This document shows positions 27,501 to 36,047 of a stretch of 64,000 nucleotides of DNA, one piece after another. Origin of the DNA: Centropus unirufus (taxonomy: Eukaryota; Chordata; Aves; Cuculiformes; Centropidae); contig VYZI01000106.1 of the NCBI GenBank assembly GCA_013397695.1, positions 970,308-1,034,307 of the forward strand, read 5' to 3'. The notes under the pieces were generated by a model. That model was not told where the DNA came from, did no database searches, and saw nothing but the letters and a program-made list of their open reading frames with translations. The translations under genes were made by a program, and so were the position numbers. Within the stretch, counting starts at the first letter, position 1; each line of letters starts with the position of its first letter.

Positions 27501-29183
27501 AAGGGGCAAATGAGTGTTCCCCTGGTTTATAAAAACAGTGCTTTTATGGCTGTGAATAACAAATGCGGAACTCGGAGTGAGTGCCCATGTGATCCCAAAT
27601 CTTCAGGAAGTCAACTTTTACATATGATGGCTCCAAATTTAATTCATTTCACTTTGTTGCTACCTGCTCAGGTGAAAAAGCTAATCACAGTCTCAGGAAA
27701 ACTATCCAAGGCAACAAAATTTTTCAAGAATCATAGTGATATCTTGCATTTGCTGTTCAGTGAAATAAGAAAAAACAATAAAATAAATTCCCCCCCCAAA
27801 AAAGAATTTGCAAATAAAACTGATGCTAGGGAAGAGAAGTGGTTTATTGGTTATCCATGCCTCTATCCTTTAGTCCCCTGTGAGAGGTGGAGGAAAGGAG
27901 ATGAACTGATGAAGAACTGCACACTTCAGCTGCTGGGGTCTCCAAGAGAGGAAGAGAGAAGGAAAATCAAGCTCCACCCCAAATATGTTATCAGCCAGTA
28001 AACAGTTTTATAGGAGAAATGGGGCCTCAAACATGGTCCAGGGCCTCCCCGATAGAAATTCTGGTGCCCTCCCCTTCCTAGAAGCTGAGGACAGCAAAGG
28101 TGGGGCTGGTAGGATAAGGGAGAGAAAGTGGGCTTCTTATCACAGTGGTGCATGTGAGGTACGCAGCACCCTTGGAAAACATATGGAGAAACAAATTTGA
28201 AAAACAAGACACATTTACGTTTTCAGGGGAGGGGTAATGCAGAGTGCACAACAGTAGATAACACACCTAATCATTGCAACATCACTGCAATTCATACAAC
28301 CCAGTTTTTCAGGAAAAGTAGAGCCATCCAGAAAAGATTGACCAAAAGAACCAGGAAGGAAAGGCAGAACTTGTGCAAAGAGTATGCCAAACTGTAACTT
28401 TTATATTAACGAAGCATATTCCTATAGGCATTAATATATGCAGGCATATAGCATTCTCCTTTTACTATCATGGTGTTTTATTTCTCTGTGTATTATAATA
28501 GGCAACACAGGTTATTCCATTTACTTTATCAGAGCTGACTCTCCAGTTCACAAAAGCACTTTGATTTCTATTTGCATGCCTTGTGAGCCAGTCCGTACAC
28601 AAGACCCGCGTTTGCATGGCTTAAAATGCAAAACCAGAGGAAAGTCTTTAAGCCTGCTGATGAGCACATCTCGCGACTTCAAAGAAAGACAAGTTAAAGG
28701 AAACCAAGAAACAACTCCAAGCCCAAAAGCAGCTCCTTTTAGGTGCACAGTTGCACATTCAACCGGCCGATCCTGGTACCCAGCGCTTCCCACCGTGGAA
28801 GAGAAGACGAGCAGAGCCCGAACGCAGCAGTTGCGATCGGTGGGTCCGCACGCGGGCACAACCGATGTGCGAGCAAACGGAATTCCTCAAGGGAACGAGA
28901 CGGATCAATTTTTCCACCTTAGAGCCACCCCCCGACCCGACTCCCACAGGCGATGCTGCGTCGCTCCTAGCAGCCAGCCCGGGACCGAATCCTGCTCGCT
29001 CCCACATCGCAAAGCCTCGGCAGCCTTTCGGCTCCTTCAGGCTCCCCGTGGCCGCGGGAGCTGCCCTCGGGGAAATCCCTCATCCCGCGAGGGAATCCCG
29101 CATCCCTCGGGGAGCCCCGCGAGCGCGCCCCGGGCCGCCGCTCCCCCCCTACCGTTGTGCTCCTCGTATCCCCAGTGCAGCAT
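12503..29183 (-). CDS. CA13: Carbonic anhydrase 13, complete, 7 exons
   Basis: This is a cytosolic alpha-carbonic anhydrase that interconverts CO2 and bicarbonate. Coding exons in transcript order are 29183-29153, 24067-23870, 20480-20362, 17092-16997, 15900-15838, 14918-14763 and 12616-12503. All introns are GT–AG and the phases join into 258 residues, against 262 for human CA13 as I recall it. The zinc ligands are His93 and His95 in the IHFHWG motif and His118 in LHVVHW. The proton shuttle His63 lies in NNGHS, and the catalytic Thr198 lies in GSLTVPPLLE. Val after that Thr and the C-terminal RPPQPLKGR favour CA13 over CA1, CA2 or CA3. The N-terminus (MLHWGYEEHN) is two residues shorter than in human; the ATG at 29183 is the natural start in the CpG island. 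Oddities are Phe194 where related CAs have Pro, and a weak GTTTGT donor after exon 2. It is divergent from RBIS, 829 bp away. There is no signal peptide. Confidence 0.96.
17955..18085 (-). mobile_element. Ancient MIR/CORE-type SINE relic
   Basis: The text 'acttcacaaacattaattac' followed by 'tctcacaagtcctc' and 'tctagataaggaaagagagg' matches the antisense pattern of amniote MIR-like elements (…acaaacattaattaatcctcacaa… …cagatgaggaaactgag…). It is strongly diverged. It lies in CA13 intron 3, opposite in orientation to the relic at 18340. Confidence 0.55.
18340..18455 (+). mobile_element. Ancient MIR/CORE-type SINE relic
   Basis: The text 'gttttagttttccatgtctg' then 'taaaacagagttgttac', 'gtgttgcagggtataattaa' and 'tgtttgttaagctcttgga' matches the sense pattern of MIR-like SINEs (tcagtttccccatctgtaaaatggggat… …gttgtgaggattaatta…). 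With the relic about 255 bp to the left it forms an imperfect inverted pair in CA13 intron 3. Confidence 0.6.
24068..29152 (-). other. CA13: CA13 intron 1 (5.1 kb)
   Basis: The longest CA13 intron, mostly AT-rich and unremarkable. It contains an open frame of 178 codons on the opposite strand (27465-28001) with no recognised homology. The start of an antisense open frame at 28438 lies in its last kilobase, which grades into the CpG island. No CR1 was recognised. Confidence 0.7.
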
Positions 29184-29882
29184 CGCCCTGGTCCCTGCCG
29201 CGACGGGGCGAGACGAGGCGGGACGGGACGGGGCTGGGACGGGAGAGGCGGCGGCGCTGCCAACGCCGCCCGCTTTGAAGACGCCGGGCGGCGACGCCCC
29301 GATGCTCGGGAGCCGATAAGGAGCCCGCAGCGCCCCGCGCCCCCGCAGCCCGGCCCCGTCGAGGCGGTCGGGGTGCGGGGCAGCGGCCAGGGGACACGTT
29401 CAGCTGGGTAAAAGCTGTTTTCCCTCCGCCAGCCGCATTCCCGCCAGTGGCACGAGCGATGCGGCAGGGAAGGACGGGGAGGCTGTGCCCGGGGCTACTC
29501 CTCGCCCCGAGGGAAAAGTAAAGCGAGCATCCCCGCCGGCCCCCGCTGCGCAGCCCTTCTGCGCCCCGCGGCGGGACGCAATGCTCCCGCCTTACTCCGA
29601 GGGGAGTGGAGGCAATTCCCGATGCAGGGCGCCCGCTTTACAGAGGGCTTTCCAATAATCCCCTTGATCTTTGAACCGCTGTGTTTCAGACACCGGCACC
29701 TGCTTTGGCACCGCGGCAGTGGCCAGCAGCGACACGAGAGCGCAGCTTAACATTCCCGTGCTGGAAGCTGACAGCGGAGAACGGGAACGCACAGCGGGAA
29801 GGACGGTGGAACGGGTCCGCTTCTCCGCTTCCCGCCGTGGGGACGGGGAGGGCGGCGCAGCGCCGCCTTTCGGCCGCTCCGC

Positions 29883-29932
29883 GCAGCGCCCCTTGCCGGC
29901 CCCTCCACGCCACGCAGCGCCCCCTGCCGGCC
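29883..29932. promoter_or_regulatory. Tandem CTCF-like motifs
   Basis: Two 19-bp units, 29883-29901 and 29914-29932, differ by one base (gcagcgccccYtgccggcc). The complement of the second reads CCGGCAGGGGGCGC, which matches the CTCF core consensus at all but one position. The first unit has one further mismatch (AAGGGG). They lie in the same orientation with a 31-bp period inside the divergent promoter. Binding is inferred only. Confidence 0.5.
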
Positions 29933-29957
29933 ACGCCGCGCCGCGTCCGCGCTGGGG

Positions 29958-29992
29958 ATTGGCCGGCCCGCCCTGCGCGCGGTGTGACGTCA
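29958..29992. promoter_or_regulatory. Inverted CCAAT box and full CRE upstream of RBIS
   Basis: ATTGG (inverted CCAAT, the NF-Y site) at 29958-29962 is followed 22 bp later by the palindromic TGACGTCA (CREB/ATF site) at 29985-29992. The CRE ends 20 bp before the RBIS ATG, so it lies at or just downstream of the likely start site. A CCAAT–CRE pair is typical of TATA-less housekeeping promoters. Function is inferred from the motifs. Confidence 0.65.
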
Positions 29993-30012
29993 GGCAGCGC
30001 GCGGCCGCCGCC

Positions 30013-33000
30013 ATGGGGAAAAGCCGGGTCCGTGCAGCGAAGGCTGGGAGCGTGTTTCGTATCGCTCGCAGCGCCAAGGCCAAGGCCAGGGGCAAGGCAA
30101 GGCCCGTCACCTCCGGGCTGAAGCAGGTGGGTGGCGCGGGGGGGAGGGGAGGCCGGTCCCGGTCGGCGCGGCCGGTCCCGGTCGGCGCGGCCGGTCCCGG
30201 TCGGCGCGGCCTCGGCTCCTCTGCGGCCTCCTCTGCGCGGCGGTGGAGGCGCCTGTGGCAAAGTTGTGTCCAGTTCCGGAATTCCCAGCGTAAGAAGGGC
30301 ATGGAACTGTTGGAGTGGGTCTAGAGGAGGCACACGAAGGGCTGGAGCAGCGCTGCTGCGAGGACAGGCGGAGAGGGTTGGGGCTGTTCAGCCTGCAGAA
30401 GGCTCCAGGGAGACCTTAGAGCGGCTTCCAGCGCCTGAAGGGGCTACAGGAAAGCTGGGGAGGGACTTCTTCCAAGAGCAGGGAGTGATTGGACGATTGA
30501 TAAATAAAGACTTATATGTAAGTCAATAAAGTTGGAGACGGAGGAGCAGGGGAAGATGTAGGTTAGACCTTAGGAAGAAATTCTTCACGCTGAGGGGAGG
30601 GAGGCACTGGCATGGGTTGCCCAGGGAAGTTGATGCCCCTTCCTTGGAAGTCTTCAAGGCCAGGTTGGATGGGGACTTGAGCAGCCTGGTCCAGTGGGAG
30701 GTATCTCCGCCCATGGCAGCGGGCCTGGAATTAGATGACTTGTAAAGCCCCTTCCAACCCAAACCGTTCTGTGATTCTATGAAGAGAGCTGCTTTATAGA
30801 AAGGATTTGGGGTACAAAACTATGAAGTACACAGATTCTTGTAGGTATATACGTAAAGGGTGCTTATGAGAAAAACCTCTAAGCAGGGTTTGAAGCAATA
30901 GGACAAGGGGAAATGGTTTTAAACTAAAAGAGATGTTTAGACATTAGCAAGTAGGGTTTAGGGGTTTTTTTGTTGTTTTTTTGCTGAGGGTAGTGAAATA
31001 CTGGAACAGCTTGGCCAGAGAGGTGGTATGGCTGCCCCATCCCTGGAAGCATTTAAAGTCAGGTAGGATGGATCTTCGAGCAACCTGATCTAGTTGAAGA
31101 TGCTCAGTGTAGGGGGGGGTTGGACTAAATGACCTTCATGGTCCTTTCCAGTGAAACTCATCCTGAAAAGTTGGTTTATATGTTGATGGCATCATCTTCA
31201 AAAAGGGAGAGGCACAAGAAGTTTATTTAGCTAAAGTGGAAGCATTCACAAAATAAAGCTTTTGAGCTGTTCTGCTTGAGGGGGTTCATTTAGGAAGTAC
31301 TAATAGCATCTCAGCACATCCTGAGGAACGTGGTGCTGAAGACATAAGTTGTTTAATAAGCTTACATTTATTAGGTAACACTTGCAGAGTTAATCATGGT
31401 ATATAATTCAGCATATGGTCTCATAGAATGGCTTGATCTAAACCAGCCAGCACATGTATCTGCAAGGGGAAGTCCTGCTTCCTTCTGTCATGTTCCCGAC
31501 CTCAGCCCCTTACCAGGTTCTGGGCTGTGTTCCCACAGCTCGCCTTGATGCTGGGTTGGGAATCCATACTCGGTGATTCACCTTGCTCAATCATCAGCAA
31601 GAGGAATTAATTTTTCTCTGCTGGGTTGGTGAGTTGAACAAACTTGAATATGAATGAGTGCAAAGAGAAACATTTTGAGGGAGAAGAGCCACAAAGGATG
31701 GAACCTTTTCTGATCCAAAAGCTGTTTATTTGTCTCAACTGTCAAGTAAAACTGTCGGTGAGATGCAGTGAACACATCTAAGAGCACATGCTGCCATACA
31801 TTTTACTCGATTCCTCTTTTCCCCTTTCTGGCACCTTAGGTAGCCTATGGGATGCTCCACAGGCACTTCTAAGCTGATTTAATACACTAAAGCAATGGAA
31901 AAGTAAAGTAGCAAAACCAATATTCTGCCATTTTCATGTCCAGAGAGTGCTACAGCCCAGAGGAGGGGGAGATTGGATCATGTGGCTGCGGGCGAGACAA
32001 AGGAGGGGTGATCTAACGATAAGTTTTCCCCTTAAAAAGCAAGTAATTATACAGCATCTTCTTTTCAAACTCTGTCTCCAGCCTGAGCTGTGTAATCTGC
32101 TGAGAGTTCAGCTTGACCGTTTAGAAGGGCAGATGATAATAAAACAGAAAATTTAGTGGGTTATTTTTCCCACTGGATTTAGTTGCAGTCTGCTGGGCAA
32201 ACAAAATTAAATGGCAGCTCTAAAAAAAAAGGTCCTTTCAGATTTTCTTCTGGAAGCTAAAGCCACTCGACAAGTTAATCTGGTAGACAAACAGGAATGT
32301 AAACTTTGGAAATAAACAGGGAGCCCCAAAACAATTTTTATATTGCTGGCATTGGACCTTCACTTAGTTGAGAGGGTTCTGTATAATAAAGGGAGAAACA
32401 GGTTTCAAAACATTTTCATGAAAAGTCAGTAGCTTATTAGGAGTAAAATTTTATTCTGTGTGTTTGAAGCTGTATTCTTTAATTCATTAAGCCTTTGGGG
32501 ATTTTTATTAAGCATTACAGGAAAACACTCAGGGAAAATTGTTAAAATAGGTTTATTGTTAAAGCCTGTTCTAACTATTCAAACAACTTTTGATATAGAT
32601 ACACATGCTAGCAACAGAACTCTGTGCCTGTACTCAGTACAGACTCTGTACTCAGTCCTGCCAGAGTAGCTGAGGATATCAGGTATTAGAACTGACTGGA
32701 TCCTTTCAGCACCCTTGCGAAGCTGGGAACCAGTAACAGGTGGGGTCCCTTCCACTATCGTTTGAGCTAGGAGCTGAGTCTGTATTTCTTGAGGCTGCAT
32801 CCAGGTTATTAGAATTGAACCACTAATCTGAATAGGCTTGTTCTATCAGGCTCTTGCCACTCCTTTCTGGTTTTCTTGGTCAACAGAATTATTGTTGATG
32901 TACACATGCTCTAAAGTTATGGAATCTTTGAAAACAAAACAAACGTGTGTGACAGTCCACATTTTGCTTCTGCTTCTGTAAATTATTGAGAGGTGAATTA

Positions 33001-35374
33001 CAGGGGTAACCTTTGGAACAGCAGTTGGTATCCTGAATTTTGATGTTGAAAGTAAGAGAGTGCTTCTGGAACATTTGCAGTGTAATAGGCCATACCTGGC
33101 TACAATCCTGTACCAAACTTGAGGCTTCAGAAACCAGAGGTACTAGGGCTGAAATCACCTGAATTTTAATTCGCTGCAAGAGCTGATGGCCCTGTGCATC
33201 CACCCTGCTCCTCCAAGGCAAGATTACTGTCCCCAGAGCACAGCACAGTATGTGTCCCTAACCTTCATTTCCTACCCTTTGAAAGCAAGGATCTCTGTTG
33301 AAATGACTTAGGAAGCCAGCAGACTTGGGGCTAAGGTGTCCAGGGACCAGATACACACCCTGCTCTACTACGGTCATAGTGGCTTCTTTAAATACCCTAG
33401 CAAAATGTGAGACGTTGTTGACCAGACCTAGTTTGGACAAGCAGGAATGCAAGCTGTGGTACTGAAAGATGAACTACTGGAATAAATTAAAAATTATCAT
33501 TTACAAGTGAAGGAAGGAGCCTTTCCTGGAATTCCACTCCAGCTAAGAGGACCTGAAGGTGGCGCAGCAAGGCCCATCCACAGCCTGGCTTTTGTTTTCT
33601 CTGTGTTGTTTCTGGATCACTATGGGCTCCTTTTCCAACAGTTTAACTGCTTTCACAGTTTTCTGTTTATTAGAACATGACTAGGTGATATAATTAAGTC
33701 ACAGATTAACTCAAGTCTAAAAACATAGATAATAAAAAAGCAATTTTGGATGACATGGATTTAATACTGGCTGTATAACACCTGTACAAAAATGGGGCGG
33801 TATCACATGCTAATGGAATTTCAGTTAAAAATACACTTTTTTTTTCCCCTCATAGATAAACATAAGAAATGATGAAAAAGTTAGTGCAATAAATAAAGCA
33901 TTTGCTGAAGTTCAGGAAGAAATACATCAGCTATCGAAAGGCACTGCAGAAGAACCTCAGAAGAGTCATCAGGTAAATTCCCTTTATAAAAATCTGAGGA
34001 GGTAAATGAAAGGAAAATGCACGCTTAAAGTATTATATGCTGGCTCTAAGGCTGCAGACAATTCATGCAGTTTCAGCCTTATTAACTTCAGTTGTGAGGC
34101 AATATTGAAATCTGTTTAGCATATTCAAGTGCTGTATTACTACTACACTCAAGAGAGAAGAGGGTGGGCAGACAAGCCCACAGCATGCTTCCAAAGCATA
34201 TATTAAAATTATATTCTAGCTGTTTTAAAATTGATTTTTGTGAAGTTAATTCCAACTCCAGCCCTTGGATTTGAAACTTACTTTCGGTGTCTATTCACAT
34301 TGAGGTGTAAGGATGAACCTTGCTGTTCTGTACCTGAAGCACCCAATTTGAACCAAACAGCTCTGAAAGCTTAGGAATCAGTAACAGAAAGAGGCATATT
34401 CCCTCATCAGAAGTACCAACATCTGAAACAGTGTTTTCTGTACTGGAGCTCTTGCTTGTGGCACTTGCGGTTCAAGACAGTGTTCCATTCATCTTCCTGT
34501 GTCTATTCTAGTAAACAGGGCTACAGGCAGTCTTGAGAGCAAGAACTAGTTCACAGAACTTAATTGCAGACAAGCATAAACTCTTTAATGCAGATTCTTC
34601 CTGATGCACAGGGCATGTACCTGGGGTAGAGAGAAAGCAGTGGGCCAGCGTAAAGCACAGATGATTCCATCTTGGCTATTCTGGGAAGTAGAGGGTGTTG
34701 GGAAAAGTGGACATGAGTTTTATTTGTTGTGTGTGCCTGGGGTAATAAGTTTCTGTATGGCTGGGAGGAACACAACAACAACTTAAGGAGAGGCTGAAGG
34801 AATAATGGAATGTAGGGGATGAGGCTGAGCAATAAGTTTCAAGGCAGCTGGTTCTTGTGGTCCTATCCCTGCTGCTTTCCTATTGCAGGTAGCCAGGGAT
34901 TTTGTACCAGTTCTCACGTGCTGATAAAGACTGTAAATACTGTACATGACAATGCTGCATCTGATCAATCGGCTGGAGCAGTATTTTCTCCAAAACTGCA
35001 AAATTATGTTCCTGAGTGCATTTCTTGAACTGAAAGCTGCGACTGTTTACATTTGGCCATATATGTTACTTTACTGGCATGATGCTTTATTTTTCTCCTG
35101 CAGATAAAGTACTGGCTGCTTATCTGGCACGTGTAGTGAATTCTGTGATCCCCTAAATTATTGAATTATGACTGAAAAATTATCCCAAATTAATTATATA
35201 AAGGCAAACTAATCTCTGAAGCAATGTTTATTTATTTGTTTTCTTTTTTTCAAGCAGAGTAAAAAGATACTGTATCTACTTTAAACTGTAACTCATTTTT
35301 TTCAGGTTTCCACACATTTGGAGGAGGAACCAGCAAATGTGGATGCTGCCACAAGCCTTTTATCTCAGTTATAA
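30013..35374 (+). CDS. RBIS: Ribosomal biogenesis factor (C8orf59 homolog), 3 exons
   Basis: This is a small basic nucleolar protein which in mammals is needed for pre-60S ribosome assembly (known from the family, not visible here). Coding exons are 30013-30126, 33856-33972 and 35306-35374, all in phase 0, giving 99 residues; human is 100. The N-terminus is rich in Lys and Arg (KAKARGKARPVTSGLKQ), like a nuclear or nucleolar signal. The middle exon carries the family motif INIRNDEKVSAINKAF, and the C-terminus ends with PANVDAATSLLSQL. The ATG has a near-ideal context (gccgccgccATGG). The acceptors are polypyrimidine-rich, and the donors are CAG|GTGGGT and CAG|GTAAAT. Upstream it shares a CpG-island promoter with CA13; downstream it converges on E2F5 with only 673 bp between the stop codons. 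Intron 1 is 3.7 kb and contains two sense CR1 copies and a GC-rich minisatellite. Confidence 0.96.
30151..30207. repeat. GC-rich 19-bp minisatellite, three perfect copies
   Basis: Three identical 19-bp copies of ggccggtcccggtcggcgc stand head to tail, starting 24 bp after the RBIS exon 1 donor. The perfect identity suggests a recent expansion or an unstable copy number. It lies within the CpG island, in RBIS intron 1. Confidence 0.9.
30290..30785 (+). mobile_element. CR1 LINE, 3' end fragment
   Basis: This is a 5'-truncated CR1 in the same orientation as RBIS, in intron 1. Recognisable stretches are gttggggctgttcagcctg, the 'aggaagaaattcttcac' block, 'ggttgcccagggaagttgatgcccc', 'caaggccaggttggatgggg', and the 3' end 'gtgattctatga'. 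It is fairly well preserved. At 30497-30545 the usual CR1 text is replaced by an A/T-rich stretch with two AATAAA hexamers (30503-30508 and 30525-30530). Confidence 0.9.
30875..31165 (+). mobile_element. Second CR1 LINE fragment, more diverged
   Basis: Sense-oriented CR1 text begins with 'aataggacaaggggaaatgg' and continues through 'tggccagagaggtggtatgg' and 'ccccatccctggaagcattt' to 'tggactaaatgaccttcatg'. It is interrupted by a T-rich stretch (about 30960-30985) and a G run (about 31111). It lacks the terminal octamer and is older than the copy about 90 bp upstream. Confidence 0.85.
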
Positions 35375-35432
35375 TGTATAATGAACACAGAGATTGCAAG
35401 AAATGAAGATAAATATTGATGTCTTTGTACAA

Positions 35433-35442
35433 TTTTATTAAA
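35433..35442. terminator. Overlapping poly(A) hexamers for RBIS and E2F5
   Basis: The 10-bp tract tttattaaaa contains ATTAAA on the plus strand (35437-35442) and AATAAA on the minus strand (35438-35433). The plus hexamer is 63 nt past the RBIS stop and is the first poly(A) hexamer there. The minus hexamer is the first AATAAA past the E2F5 stop, which would give E2F5 a 3' UTR of about 630 nt. A minus ATTAAA at 35479-35474 is an alternative. Confidence 0.65.
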
Positions 35443-36047
35443 AAATCTTGTTAATATACAAGTATTGGCACACTTTAATACAAACTACAAACAGACCTTT
35501 CCTATCATCTAGGAAAGTGGAATGTCAGAAGTCAGTGTGAGAAGCTTAAAGTGCTAAAACAGAAGGCACTTCACAAAATTGGTTCACTGAAACAATTTAG
35601 CATGACTGAAGTTGATATCCTTCACTTTTCAGCTTGGCAGTGAAAGCTTCAAAATTGATTGAAAAGTTAAAAAAAAACCACAGAAACCTTGGCATTAGAG
35701 CTTCAAAGAAAATGCTGTTAACTGTAAGCAAGAAGCCTAATAATTTTTTTAAAAAAATTATCAAAAGGCTATAAACCATTTTCACTTTTCTTGCTAAAGA
35801 AAGCTCCATGTTCAGATTGTCCAGAGGAGAGGACACTGAGGTGAAAATCATGCCAGAATTTTTGATAAAAGCCCTTTTTTCTGGTTGTTCAATTTGTTTT
35901 GTGAAGTAGTTAAAGGAAGCAAAAGGAAATATACTCCCAGAGTCAGTGAACTAAGAAGTTATACATTCATTATTCAAATACTTAGGATATGAAGAAGTCT
36001 AGAATGTTATAGTTAGAGGTAGATAAGTAGTCTGGTTGACATAGTAT

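Larger units (their letters stand above)
28900..30126. promoter_or_regulatory. CpG island, divergent CA13/RBIS promoter
   Basis: An abrupt change from AT-rich sequence to dense CpG begins near 28.7-28.9 kb and runs past RBIS exon 1. It holds CA13 exon 1 (minus) and RBIS exon 1 (plus), whose ATGs are 829 bp apart. I see no TATA box for either gene. On the CA13 side there are GC boxes and runs of gggacg-like hexamers at about 29200-29245. The head-to-head arrangement suggests a shared promoter; transcription start sites cannot be placed from sequence alone. Confidence 0.85.

Noticed and set aside
29592..30333. Several long overlapping frames on both strands around RBIS exon 1
   Set aside because: They result from few stop codons in CpG-island DNA. 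Only the 30013-30126 frame splices into a conserved protein.
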